Shown piece after piece: positions 8,553-15,308 of a stretch of 24,231 nt of DNA. Within the stretch, counting starts at the first letter, position 1. Each line of letters opens with the position of its first letter. The position numbers and the translations under genes are program-made. The notes beneath the pieces were generated by a model. That model was not told the origin of the DNA and did no database searches. It worked only from the letters and a program-made list of their open reading frames with translations. Where the stretch lies: IMG/VR virus record IMGVR_UViG_3300009008_000247, positions 1-24,231 of that record. One strand, written 5' to 3'. The stretch comes from a virus.

Positions 8553-9416
8553 TTATCTAAAGGGATTATCCTTTTTGAGCAGATCCCTTAAAGAAGCACT
8601 TGCCTCTTTAATACTTGAAGGACGCTTATCGGGTTTTGACGTAACTTTTGCAGGAGACGTACCAACAGATCTAGGTCTAGGTGGAGCTTCAGGAGCAGGA
8701 TCAGTTTTAGAAACTGTCTGTCCTTCAGAAAACCTAGCAATAGCCTGTTCTTCGATACCTGATATAAAGCTGTGATAATCACCAGCGACTTGCGTCATAT
8801 CCACGTTGGGATCTTTGATGACAGCCTGAAGTAAAAATTGTTCTGGAACACCAGGATATTGCTCTTTGATCGCTACAAGCTCTGCCTTAAGAGCTTTCTC
8901 TTCTTGGGCAACTTCGAACTTGTATAGACGTTCATCTAAGCCTTTATACTTTCCCTGCCAATCTGGGGCATGGGTTTCAGTATCTTCAGCCAAGAAATCA
9001 TCGAGCCAACTTTTCTCTTCTACTTGAGTTTGTTGAACGGGGGTTTGCGTTCTAGACTGTTCTAGGTTGGCAAGTTTTTGTTCGAGTGAGGATAGCTGAG
9101 CTTTGTAACCCTCTACTTCACTACGAAATTTATTCCTACCATCTAGGACATTCTTAAAACGAGAGTAGGGAACATTATGTCCCCTGGGCTTAGGAGGACT
9201 ATCATCAGTCTCCTCGGCTGAGGTATCAACCTCTACACGTTCTTCATTCTCTGTTTCAATCTTAACGGATTTCTCTAATTTTACGTCTTCCACCTCTCCA
9301 CCACTTTCTGTGCCAGTGGTGGCATCCACTCTGAGGGTATCTGACGGAGGCTCGACCACCTGATGAAGCGATGAGGCTGCTTCAGCTAGTTTTGCCCTTT
9401 GCTCATTGTCAAGCAT
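8553..9416 (-). CDS. Scaffolding-like protein (287 aa)
   Basis: Directly upstream of the capsid gene and dominated by charged, helical, disordered-looking sequence, as in phage scaffolds. The N-terminal about 85 residues are very acidic (EVEDVKLEKSVKIETENEER). A VPYSRFKNVLDGRNKF segment leads into a coiled coil (YKAQLSSLEQKLANLEQSRT, about 103-122) and a further helical part (about 150-190). The C-terminus is Pro/Lys-rich and ends in a short basic helix (IKEASASLRDLLKKDNPFR), the kind of end that contacts the coat protein in P22-type scaffolds. An AAAAGGAG ribosome site precedes ATG. Assignment is by position and composition; no protease domain is visible. Confidence 0.7.
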   Translation of the reverse strand: MLDNEQRAKLAEAASSLHQVVEPPSDTLRVDATTGTESGGEVEDVKLEKSVKIETENEERVEVDTSAEETDDSPPKPRGHNVPYSRFKNVLDGRNKFRSEVEGYKAQLSSLEQKLANLEQSRTQTPVQQTQVEEKSWLDDFLAEDTETHAPDWQGKYKGLDERLYKFEVAQEEKALKAELVAIKEQYPGVPEQFLLQAVIKDPNVDMTQVAGDYHSFISGIEEQAIARFSEGQTVSKTDPAPEAPPRPRSVGTSPAKVTSKPDKRPSSIKEASASLRDLLKKDNPFR

Positions 9417-9471
9417 AGTAAACTCCTTTTACGTCGATTGACGGGTTAACAGGGTTTTGAAGTCCCAGAAC

Positions 9472-11058
9472 TTATAGACTGTTTAGAGGAGAGGAGCCAA
9501 CGGGGGATTCTTTCCCGTCGTAAAAATTTCCCTTCTCCTTTGAATATAAATTGCCAGTTTGCTTTTCCCATTGCAGGATCTCTCTGATGCCTGATGGTCT
9601 TTGTGCTTTCTGGACTTCTTCCTCATAGTCAGCAACTTGGTCTAAACCTACAAGAGCTAACCCTAATGCAAACACAAGGTCATCGTGTTTTCCTTTATCT
9701 GCTTCAGGTCGACCTTTCTCGTTATATACGAAAGTGTTCATCTCTGTCTTGATCCGAGGGCAGACAGGATCAAGGTGTTGTTTAGAAACCCACTGGTGCA
9801 ATCTCGAAAGGAGGATCGGACGAGACTGCTGAGTTGTAGAGAAGCCTAACTGTTCAGACCAACGATTAGAGATCTTATCATACTTCGTGCGACGATACAT
9901 ATGGACATAACCATCGTCACGAAGGTTCTCGATAATCGCTAAACCATAACTGTTAGATTCTACAACGACCAGTGGATTAAACTTTTTAAGTCCCACCAAG
10001 ACTTGTTGTGTAAAGTCTCGAAGTGGAACCCTATCATAAAATGTGGCAACTACTTTTGATTTCTCTCTATCTGTAATATCGAGAATCACCACTGCACTAA
10101 AATCACCAGTAGGGCTACCAGAAGCAGTGTCAACACCTGCAAGGTAAGTTCGATATTTTTTAGGATCCTCATACCATTGCCATCCTATCCTTTCTATTTT
10201 GTTAGCTACTTGGTAAGTAATTGGGAAAAACTTTTGACCTGAAGTAATAAATGCAACCTCAGCATTTATCGGATACTCCTGATTAAAGGTATTAATATTG
10301 TTAAGGCACTTGCCCCTAAGTGTATCTGCAAACCAATTTGCTTTTTTAGGGGGCAGTTCATAATCCTCAATGTACTTTTTCTCAGACTCTGTAAAGCGTA
10401 TTTTTTTCCTAGAAGAGTACTCTTTACCATCTAACCACGATATAAATAGTTTGCCAAATCCATTTTCATCATTCCAAATATCCATGGCATCATTAATACC
10501 ATTAGCTGTTGTCTCTAGGATAATCTCAGCATTAGGGGTAGCTGTCTGAAACACTGCCTGAATAGCTGAAGTAATATCATCATAAAAAGCAAACTCTGAC
10601 AGATGCAGACTGTTGTACGTTGAACCACGAAAGCTATTACTAGAAGCTGAACCTACCTTGATGTACCCTCCATGAAAGAAGACTAGTTCATTAACATTGG
10701 CTGCTTCAGTCTTGAATTGCAGGAACTTGGGTAGGTTGCTATAGTATCTTTTATAAATTTCAAAGATTGTCTTAGCTGCATCCCTTGTGTGTGCAATAAC
10801 TGCAACCTTATGATTAGGGGTAAACAGACACTTATGAAACAACCTAGCTGCTATGATGGTTGTCAGACCTAACTGACGAGCCTTCAGTACATAGAGCCAT
10901 GGGTTCTCAGTTAAGGTATATAAAAACCTTTGTTGGGCTGTATTCGGTTGTAAAGGAACGAGCTTACCATTCTTATCTACTATCTTTAGATATTTTTTAC
11001 AGAAGTATTCAAAGTCATCACGACACTTGGCTATTTCTTTTTGTGTTCTACTGTTCAT
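9472..11058 (-). CDS. terL: Terminase large subunit (528 aa): packaging ATPase and nuclease
   Basis: Pumps DNA through the portal and cuts concatemers. The N-terminal ATPase shows a Walker A-like KARQLGLTT (59-67, the R/Q-type P-loop common in TerL), Walker B plus catalytic glutamate in LHLSEFAF (151-158, E155) and the coupling motif LETTAN (181-186). The C-terminal RNase H-like nuclease has its acidic triad in AGVDTASG (D310), VVVESNSYG (E367) and KHDDLVFALG (D459/D460). The length is normal for the family. No clear ribosome site is visible before ATG 11058, and the 104-base leader shows no convincing promoter. Downstream come the scaffold, capsid and portal genes. Confidence 0.95.
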   Translation of the reverse strand: MNSRTQKEIAKCRDDFEYFCKKYLKIVDKNGKLVPLQPNTAQQRFLYTLTENPWLYVLKARQLGLTTIIAARLFHKCLFTPNHKVAVIAHTRDAAKTIFEIYKRYYSNLPKFLQFKTEAANVNELVFFHGGYIKVGSASSNSFRGSTYNSLHLSEFAFYDDITSAIQAVFQTATPNAEIILETTANGINDAMDIWNDENGFGKLFISWLDGKEYSSRKKIRFTESEKKYIEDYELPPKKANWFADTLRGKCLNNINTFNQEYPINAEVAFITSGQKFFPITYQVANKIERIGWQWYEDPKKYRTYLAGVDTASGSPTGDFSAVVILDITDREKSKVVATFYDRVPLRDFTQQVLVGLKKFNPLVVVESNSYGLAIIENLRDDGYVHMYRRTKYDKISNRWSEQLGFSTTQQSRPILLSRLHQWVSKQHLDPVCPRIKTEMNTFVYNEKGRPEADKGKHDDLVFALGLALVGLDQVADYEEEVQKAQRPSGIREILQWEKQTGNLYSKEKGNFYDGKESPVGSSPLNSL

Positions 11059-11162
11059 AAAATTTAGTTACTAAAAATTGGGTGCGTATTAAAAGTACCA
11101 TATCTACTTTATTTTGATGTACACAATACTACTTTTATTCTGAGGGATATTATGTATGTCTA

Positions 11163-11486
11163 TCATATGTCTATAACAATCACACCACGTTCTGTGTGTC
11201 CCTCTGTGTCATCATCATTACTTATCATATGGTAACCATCCTGTTCATTCATTGGATGATTCTGAGGGACATATAAGTAGTTACAAAGAACCTCTGGTAC
11301 TGAATACTGGGGACAACTAATAGTTGTGGCTGAGGAAGTAGTTATCTTTTCTATCTTATCTATCTTATCTTTATTTAGTTTAGCCGTGATATAATCTGAA
11401 GACTCTGAAAGAGGCTGAGGATTATAGCGGCTTTTTATAATGTATAGTAGATTGTAGAGATTAAATAGATTAGTCTTCTTCATCAT
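11163..11486 (-). CDS. Hypothetical protein (107 aa)
   Basis: Unrecognised. It starts with two Met codons (ATGATG at 11481-11486) inside the last codons of the upstream 89-residue gene, overlapping by 17 bases, with AGGAACAG just before. The N-terminus is basic and helical (LFNLYNLLYIIKSRYNP). The middle is Lys/Ile/Asp-rich (KLNKDKIDKIEKITTSS) and the C-terminus acidic with a short hydrophobic end (GVIVIDI). No motif, signal peptide or transmembrane span is evident. Its place between the possible small terminase and the large terminase suggests a packaging-linked or host-directed accessory role, but this is position only. Confidence 0.5.
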   Translation of the reverse strand: MMKKTNLFNLYNLLYIIKSRYNPQPLSESSDYITAKLNKDKIDKIEKITTSSATTISCPQYSVPEVLCNYLYVPQNHPMNEQDGYHMISNDDDTEGHTERGVIVIDI

Positions 11487-11739
11487 CTGTTCCTAGTATT
11501 TCAAGTAAGTCAGCCTCATAGTCTGAAACTGAATCCTGTCTATTAATATCTGATAATAGTTTTAATGCTTCCAACTTAACCCTACTACGATTAGCATATG
11601 GTTTATTGGGGTCATCTGTAGGGGTATCTAAAATAAGCTGTAATATTAAAGCTTTCAAATCTGAAGAAGCTACGTCTACTGATGGTAAAGCATTGATTAA
11701 ATCGATTAAACTTAGTTTGTTTGTTGGTTTCTTAGGCAT
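11470..11739 (-). CDS. Possible small terminase subunit-like protein (89 aa)
   Basis: Compact helical protein with the order NKLSLIDLINALPS, ALILQLILDTPTDDPNKPY, NRSRVKLEALKLLSDINRQ and an acidic tail LLEILGTDDEED. The segment SRVKLEALKLLSDI resembles the RxxALKLLADI helices found in small terminase and HTH-type packaging proteins, and the gene is one gene upstream of terL. It is short for a complete small terminase, so a different DNA-binding or hypothetical protein is equally possible. AAGGGAAGGA lies about 11 bases before ATG. Its upstream region carries the 11-bp direct repeats at 11786-11816. Confidence 0.45.
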   Translation of the reverse strand: MPKKPTNKLSLIDLINALPSVDVASSDLKALILQLILDTPTDDPNKPYANRSRVKLEALKLLSDINRQDSVSDYEADLLEILGTDDEED

Positions 11740-11763
11740 AAACTATAAAATCCTTCCCTTAGA

Positions 11764-11816
11764 AGTGATATACACTAACATAACTGGGGGGATATACAAA
11801 AAAGAGGGGGGATATA
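11764..11816. promoter_or_regulatory. Candidate operator: palindrome plus two 11-bp direct repeats
   Basis: Two identical 11-mers, ggggggatata, lie at 11786-11796 and 11806-11816, so they repeat exactly every 20 bp (about two helical turns). Nearby, 11764-11776 reads agtgatatacact, a palindrome with agtg/cact arms. All lie in the leader of the 11470-11739 gene, in a 109-base gap. The spacing suggests a site for a protein binding one DNA face. No convincing sigma-70 promoter was found beside it. Confidence 0.4.
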
Positions 11817-11848
11817 ATAAGTAGGGTAGTATTTGCTGTCTATAAGCA

Positions 11849-11959
11849 TTACATATGTAAACTGATTACCCATAGCAATATGTAAAGAATAAGGGCTGTA
11901 AGGGCTATTACTCCACCAAAGCAGCAAAGGTAAAGTAGTAGTTGTTTTAACAGTGTCAT
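11849..11959 (-). CDS. Very small membrane peptide (36 aa)
   Basis: The ATG at 11957-11959 overlaps the TGA stop of the upstream zinc-ribbon gene (ATGA), the main reason to accept this short frame. The product is nearly all hydrophobic (LLLYLCCFGGVIALTALILY and on to the end), so it is one transmembrane helix with a short Lys/Gln start. No independent ribosome site is visible, so translation would depend on coupling. Function unknown; small phage membrane peptides can be holin-like, regulatory or exclusion factors. Confidence 0.4.
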   Translation of the reverse strand: MTLLKQLLLYLCCFGGVIALTALILYILLWVISLHM

Positions 11960-12135
11960 TTGTTAATCTTTTTTCTTATACTATCTACAAATCTTTGCAC
12001 TGCTTCTCTCTCTAACCTCTGTCCTTCCCTGATAGAACATATCTTACATAGTTTATTATTCTTTTCTGCCCTCTGGTAACTTAGCTTATTTGTATAAGTT
12101 ATTTGTTTGCTACACAGAGGGCAGTTCCTCTTCAA
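11956..12135 (-). CDS. Small zinc-ribbon protein (59 aa, TTG start)
   Basis: The frame begins with TTG at 12133-12135, overlapping the upstream stop as TTGA, with AGGTGG six bases before. It encodes KRNCPLCSKQITYTNKLSY, then KNNKLCKICSIREG and a basic helical tail (QRFVDSIRKKINK). Two CxxC pairs (residues 5/8 and 30/33) about 22 residues apart form a zinc-binding unit. The pattern resembles the zinc-ribbon that starts many phage HNH endonucleases, here without the nuclease domain. Its stop overlaps the next ATG (ATGA). A nucleic-acid-binding role is likely but not proven. Confidence 0.5.
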   Translation of the reverse strand: MKRNCPLCSKQITYTNKLSYQRAEKNNKLCKICSIREGQRLEREAVQRFVDSIRKKINK

Positions 12136-12461
12136 TGAATACCACCTACATATTCTTTTAGTTCTGCTTCGTAGTCTGTTAGTGACTGTTCATAGTCTAC
12201 ATAGCTTCTATGTGTATCTGTACCTATAGTCTGAACAACATCTAAGTCAAAACCTAACAAACTATACTCAAAGCCCATACACTGAGCGTAATCACATAGG
12301 TTATCTACATCCTCTGTATAATAAGTTTCTATATCATCTCCATTCTCACATAAGTCTGTGTCTATCTCTATTACTACATTAGTTGGCAGTAGAGTTAGTT
12401 GTTCCTCTGTTATACTGTAAGGGTCATAGTCCCACTGAATATTAGTTACATAGATTTTCAT
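12132..12461 (-). CDS. Acidic hypothetical protein (109 aa)
   Basis: Strongly acidic, with Asp and Glu far outnumbering Lys and Arg. It begins MKIYVTNIQWDYDPYS, continues LLPTNVVIEIDTDLCENGDD and has a helix-like DNLCDYAQCMGFEYSLLGFD. Small acidic phage proteins starting with a WDxD segment and a 'LP..V.I.ID' strand are common in tailed-phage genomes; their function is generally unknown. ATG overlaps the stop of the upstream 50-residue gene by one base (TAATG). It is the third gene of the block under the promoter at 12880-12908. DNA mimicry is conceivable from charge alone but there is no direct support. Confidence 0.6.
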   Translation of the reverse strand: MKIYVTNIQWDYDPYSITEEQLTLLPTNVVIEIDTDLCENGDDIETYYTEDVDNLCDYAQCMGFEYSLLGFDLDVVQTIGTDTHRSYVDYEQSLTDYEAELKEYVGGIH

Positions 12462-12613
12462 TATTCTTTTTTTCTATCCTCGCATTTATTTCTCCACTCA
12501 TAGTATGCATCCCAATCCTTTTGTGCATAACATTTAGTTGGGTCTATTCGATATTTATCCAATGGGTCATAACAGTAATCAGGTTCTTTAGGTTTCTCTT
12601 CATAGTCACTCAT
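12461..12613 (-). CDS. Small charged hypothetical protein (50 aa)
   Basis: ATG at 12611-12613 overlaps the TAA of the upstream gene (TAATG) and its own TAA overlaps the next ATG in the same way, with GGAAGG upstream. This double coupling makes the short frame credible. The product is polar and aromatic (YCYDPLDKYRIDP, WDAYYEWRNKCEDRKKE) with three Cys and no recognisable domain. Function unknown. Confidence 0.55.
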   Translation of the reverse strand: MSDYEEKPKEPDYCYDPLDKYRIDPTKCYAQKDWDAYYEWRNKCEDRKKE

Positions 12614-12834
12614 TATACTACCTTCCAATCATCGTTCAATGGATTGTCATCATACGTAGAGAAAGGAACTTTTACATTACCTTGAAGAAGGTCTTCCTGA
12701 TGGTCATAAGCTGCATCAATCATACAGTCTACAAACTTTCTCCAATCCTCTTCGTCCTTTACTTCTCTACCCATAATGTGCTCAAACGTTTCCTCTGTTA
12801 GTTCGAAACGAATCTCTGCTTCATACTCATACAT
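12613..12834 (-). CDS. Acidic hypothetical protein (73 aa)
   Basis: First gene after the promoter at 12880-12908, with a good AAGGAG ribosome site. Compact alpha/beta-looking product: a strand-like YEYEAEIRFELTEETFEHIM, a helix WRKFVDCMIDAAYDH and an acidic end (DDNPLNDDWKVV). It is net negative, like its two downstream neighbours. No known family is recognised. A position at the head of an operon under a strong host-type promoter suggests early or constitutive expression. Confidence 0.6.
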   Translation of the reverse strand: MYEYEAEIRFELTEETFEHIMGREVKDEEDWRKFVDCMIDAAYDHQEDLLQGNVKVPFSTYDDNPLNDDWKVV

Positions 12835-12879
12835 TATCTATCTCCTTGTTGGTGTCCATTTCCAACTTTCCATATATAT

Positions 12880-12908
12880 ACTATAACATCATTCTTCTAG
12901 TTTGTAAA
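12880..12908 (-). promoter_or_regulatory. Sigma-70-type promoter
   Basis: On the minus strand, TTTACA (12903-12908) is followed after exactly 17 bases by TATAGT (12880-12885); each hexamer is one base from consensus. Very AT-rich sequence lies just upstream of the -35 (12909-12935), as in UP elements. The start would be near 12873, about 40 bases before the 12834 ATG. It drives the acidic-protein block and possibly the terminase and head genes. Confidence 0.75.
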
Positions 12909-12932
12909 GGAATATATCATATATTTGTATAT

Positions 12933-13505
12933 TTATTTGGTGTGTAGTAAAAAGTTCTCATCAAAGTAAGAGCGTATGTCACTTAGTTTATCCCTCAGTT
13001 TATTATACCCTAAGCCCTCTACTTTTAATAGGTCTGCCTTACTAATATTTCCTGAAAGATATAGAGCGTATGATTCTCCCCATTTATCTGAGATAAAAGA
13101 TAGTAAGTCTCTGCCTATCAGTATATGTTCAGGAGTTATTGCGTTCTTTCTAACATACCAACCACACAAACTCTCTGGTACTTCTTCAGTTATCTGTTGT
13201 AGTTCATCTTCAATAGCAATCTGTATCATTTCATCTCTAACAAATCTATTCAATGTGAACCATAAGAATGTTGGATTAATCACTATTGGTTTACCTTCAT
13301 TCTTTTCTATCAGCAATCTTTCTATTAAGTAACCAACCATATCATCAAAGGAATGATGCTCTTGAATAATCTGTAACAAACCTTTTACACTATTACTTTT
13401 GTTACCTATGGCTAACGTTATTCTTTTTATACATTCTGGATGGGAACACAACACAGACGTAGAATGTATCTGATATTTCTTACCGTGTCTATCACAGTTC
13501 TTCAC
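12933..13505 (-). CDS. Possible divergent sigma factor / transcription regulator (190 aa)
   Basis: The N-terminus carries a possible metal site (C4, H7, C20, C25). A helical central part, FDDMVGYLIERLL (53-65) and FLWFTLNRFVRDEM (80-93), looks like the acidic-aromatic helices of sigma region 2. The C-terminal part, LLSFISDKWGESYALYLSG then ISKADLLKVEGLGYNKLRDK (to about 173) and LSDIRSYF, looks like a helix-turn-helix of region-4 type. This is a faint pattern match, not an established assignment; another DNA-binding regulator is possible. GTG start at 13505 overlaps the upstream gene by 14 bases with AAGGA upstream. It is the last gene before the 12880-12908 promoter, a fitting place for a switch protein. 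Confidence 0.45.
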   Translation of the reverse strand: MKNCDRHGKKYQIHSTSVLCSHPECIKRITLAIGNKSNSVKGLLQIIQEHHSFDDMVGYLIERLLIEKNEGKPIVINPTFLWFTLNRFVRDEMIQIAIEDELQQITEEVPESLCGWYVRKNAITPEHILIGRDLLSFISDKWGESYALYLSGNISKADLLKVEGLGYNKLRDKLSDIRSYFDENFLLHTK

Positions 13506-14073
13506 TAATACAGTATTCCTTTAGCACCCTACTTCGTTCTTTCTTAGGGGTCTGTTCGTGTAAAGTAACGTGAAGGTTAGTGACAAACAATGTCATCTCT
13601 TTAGCAAACTCTGTTACTGACCAATGGTTTAGTCTCTTTGCTTTATGTAAATCTTTAGTAAGTCTGGTAAGTCTACTGTTTGCTTCGTTACATATACGTC
13701 TAACTGACCTATGTTTCAGGTTCATAGTAGCATCTGAGTAGGGCTGTAAACAATGCCGAATAGTATCTAACTCCTGAAGAAAGATGAAGTGTGTTCCTTT
13801 GACTGCATCTAACTTCTTCTTCTGACTATTAAAGTTATCTGACTTAGCTGTTTCTTTATCAAAGAATACTAGAAAGATAGAGTTCATAGCATTACTACAT
13901 TGGACAATACATTCTTTATACAATGCCTCTACCAATTCTTTAGGCATCATAGTAGTTTTCTTTAGATACTTTCTTTTCTTTTTCTTGGGCTTTGCTAATA
14001 CTACTGCACCTACATCAGCTAATGCTTCTTCTACTAAAGCATCTCCTTCTGCACCTTTTATTTCTTCACTCAT
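13492..14073 (-). CDS. Basic helical hypothetical protein (193 aa)
   Basis: The frame is open further upstream to 14136, but ATG 14073 is preferred. It has AAGGAG nine bases before it and an 8-base overlap with the previous stop (ATGAGTGA). The N-terminus is acidic/Ala-rich. A basic patch KPKKKKRKYLKK (about 28-39) could bind nucleic acid. The rest is helical (MPKELVEALYKECIVQCSNA, KLDAVKGTHFIFLQELDTIR, CNEANSRLTRLTKDLHKAKR). No family is recognised. It lies in the small-gene block leading to the sigma-like gene, so a role in early takeover or regulation is plausible. Confidence 0.6.
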   Translation of the reverse strand: MSEEIKGAEGDALVEEALADVGAVVLAKPKKKKRKYLKKTTMMPKELVEALYKECIVQCSNAMNSIFLVFFDKETAKSDNFNSQKKKLDAVKGTHFIFLQELDTIRHCLQPYSDATMNLKHRSVRRICNEANSRLTRLTKDLHKAKRLNHWSVTEFAKEMTLFVTNLHVTLHEQTPKKERSRVLKEYCISEEL

Positions 14074-14422
14074 TCTTATCATCTCCTTCCTTAGTGATAG
14101 CTTCAATGGCTTTCTTAAGAATCTTTTCTTTAGCATTTAACTTTTCCTTTAACTCTAAGATTGCTTCTATTGGATCTAGATTAAAAGTATTACATACAGC
14201 TTTGTAAGATCTGAGGGAAGCTTCATATTTTTTAGAGCCATTAAAGAATGTAATCAAGAAATGTTCTGGTACATCTACAGTTTCCATTGTCTCTTCCTGA
14301 TAGTAACCTCTAATCATATTCGAATTTAGTTTAGACTTCCACTCTACATCTGGAAAAGCTTTTCTTAGTTGAACTAATATCTTACCCATTTTATATCCGT
14401 CATCAGATAAAGCTGCAGCCAT
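14066..14422 (-). CDS. Hypothetical protein (118 aa)
   Basis: Coupled to its upstream neighbour by TAATG. The N-terminal half is mixed (KMGKILVQLRKAFPDVEWKS), then VDVPEHFLITFFNGSKKYEA. The C-terminal third is a Lys/Glu-rich helix (LELKEKLNAKEKILKKAIEA), likely a coiled coil. The overall sequence does not match a family I can name. It overlaps the following gene by 8 bases. Confidence 0.55.
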   Translation of the reverse strand: MAAALSDDGYKMGKILVQLRKAFPDVEWKSKLNSNMIRGYYQEETMETVDVPEHFLITFFNGSKKYEASLRSYKAVCNTFNLDPIEAILELKEKLNAKEKILKKAIEAITKEGDDKNE

Positions 14423-14661
14423 TACTCTCCTCCTGTATAATCAAATCTATCTATTGTGTCGTCTTCCTCATCCTCTTTTGTTTCGTGAGGAAATACAATA
14501 AAAGAAAGTTTATATTCCAAATGACTAACTCTTTTTTTTAGATTATCATAATTGGTTTCTAAATCTAATATTCTCTCCAACAATTCATTGGCTTGTTCCA
14601 TAACCTGAAACCTTAGATCATTTAGCTTCGGACCTAACGAACCTTTCAAGTGTTCTTTCAT
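14422..14661 (-). CDS. Small coiled-coil protein (79 aa)
   Basis: A heptad-like helix spans about residues 17-52 (ANELLERILDLETNYDNLKK, then RVSHLEYKLSF), followed by an acidic tail (ETKEDEEDDTIDRFD). A dimeric adaptor or regulator is likely, function unknown. With ATG 14661 it overlaps the upstream gene by 44 bases. An internal ATG at 14604 has AAGG nine bases before it and removes the overlap, so the true product may be 60 residues. Its stop forms TAATG with the next gene. Confidence 0.5.
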   Translation of the reverse strand: MKEHLKGSLGPKLNDLRFQVMEQANELLERILDLETNYDNLKKRVSHLEYKLSFIVFPHETKEDEEDDTIDRFDYTGGE

Positions 14662-14887
14662 TTTTATTTACTTTCCTTAATATGTAATCAGGGAAAATCA
14701 GAAGCTGTTCTCCAATCAACAACTGAAATAGTATACCCTTTACTGAACTATCTATCTTCTTAACCACTAATCCTAATGTGTCTGGAGGAAGATGCTTATA
14801 AGAGTTTTTACCTGTCTTAGAAGTTAGTCTCTTAATGGTAACTAAATCTCCTACTCTTATTTTATTTTCTGTACTGTACTTGCTCAT
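14618..14887 (-). CDS. SH3/KOW-like small beta protein (89 aa)
   Basis: Reads like a small beta-barrel: IRVGDLVTIKRL, a turn, then TLGLVVKKIDSSVKGILFQL, then LIGEQLLIFPDYILRKV. The V-G-D-x-V start followed by a 'G-x-V' strand is typical of SH3-like/KOW barrels that bind nucleic acid or protein. The C-terminus is basic. ATG overlaps the end of the upstream gene by 26 bases; no strong ribosome site is seen. The fold suggestion is from pattern only. Confidence 0.5.
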   Translation of the reverse strand: MSKYSTENKIRVGDLVTIKRLTSKTGKNSYKHLPPDTLGLVVKKIDSSVKGILFQLLIGEQLLIFPDYILRKVNKNERTLERFVRSEAK

Positions 14888-15104
14888 AATTAAACTTAAC
14901 TATATTAGTAGCTCCACCCAGTAATGAATGACTTTCTCTCAGTAATCCAAACAAAGTAGCTTCAATAATTTCGTGTCTAGTTAATCCAGTTTCTTTCTGA
15001 AGACCAACAAGAAAATCCTCCACAGTATCTAAGTATGTTATAGGCTTCGACTCTGACACCGTAGGTGGCTGAGGAGAAGCTTTCTTTTTAGTTTTATTTT
15101 TCAA
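14862..15104 (-). CDS. Possible ribbon-helix-helix DNA-binding protein (80 aa, TTG start)
   Basis: After a basic, Pro-rich N-terminus (KNKTKKKASPQPPT) comes PITYLDTVEDFLVGLQKET, then GLTRHEIIEATLFGLLRES. A short strand, helix, 'TGLTRHEII' turn and second helix make the arrangement of CopG/Arc-type repressors. It starts the small-gene operon, where an autorepressor is common. The TTG start is decided by an excellent AAAGGAGG seven bases upstream (15112-15119). Weak-to-moderate fold evidence; another small helical regulator is possible. Confidence 0.5.
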   Translation of the reverse strand: MKNKTKKKASPQPPTVSESKPITYLDTVEDFLVGLQKETGLTRHEIIEATLFGLLRESHSLLGGATNIVKFNYEQVQYRK

Positions 15105-15111
15105 TTATCTA

Positions 15112-15119
15112 CCTCCTTT
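15112..15119 (-). promoter_or_regulatory. Strong ribosome site fixing the TTG start at 15104
   Basis: Minus strand AAAGGAGG followed by seven bases (TAGATAA) and TTG. The near-perfect anti-16S match explains use of the weak start codon. Confidence 0.75.
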
Positions 15120-15178
15120 AGTAAGTAGTATCTTAAGTATTTATTCAATTTTATAAGTTACTTTTATTTTATAACCGT

Positions 15179-15209
15179 CGAAGACTCTGAACGTAGTGAA
15201 GAGTCTGAG
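15179..15209. repeat. Inverted repeat with tandem G-A junctions
   Basis: Arms agactct (15182-15188) and agagtct (15200-15206) are perfect complements around gaacgtagtga. In plus-strand RNA an inner ac/gt pair and an outer c/g pair are each separated from the 7-bp stem by GA opposite GA, which can form sheared tandem G-A pairs. It lies about 75 bases before the TTG of the minus operon. It may be an RNA element, an operator or a host-like interspersed repeat. Confidence 0.5.
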
Positions 15210-15308
15210 GGTTTGTATATATAATATCACACTTTATCTAATTTAGTTAATAGTAATAGATTGTCTGATCAGTAGTCCAACAGAAAACCCCCCCAGTTGA
15301 ATGCTCAC

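Noticed and set aside
11059-11162. Promoter before the large terminase gene
   Set aside because: TTGTGT with TATGGT at 18 bases is too far from consensus to report.
15265-15272. Perfect palindrome ctgatcag as an operator
   Set aside because: Eight bases are too few, and no second copy was noticed nearby.
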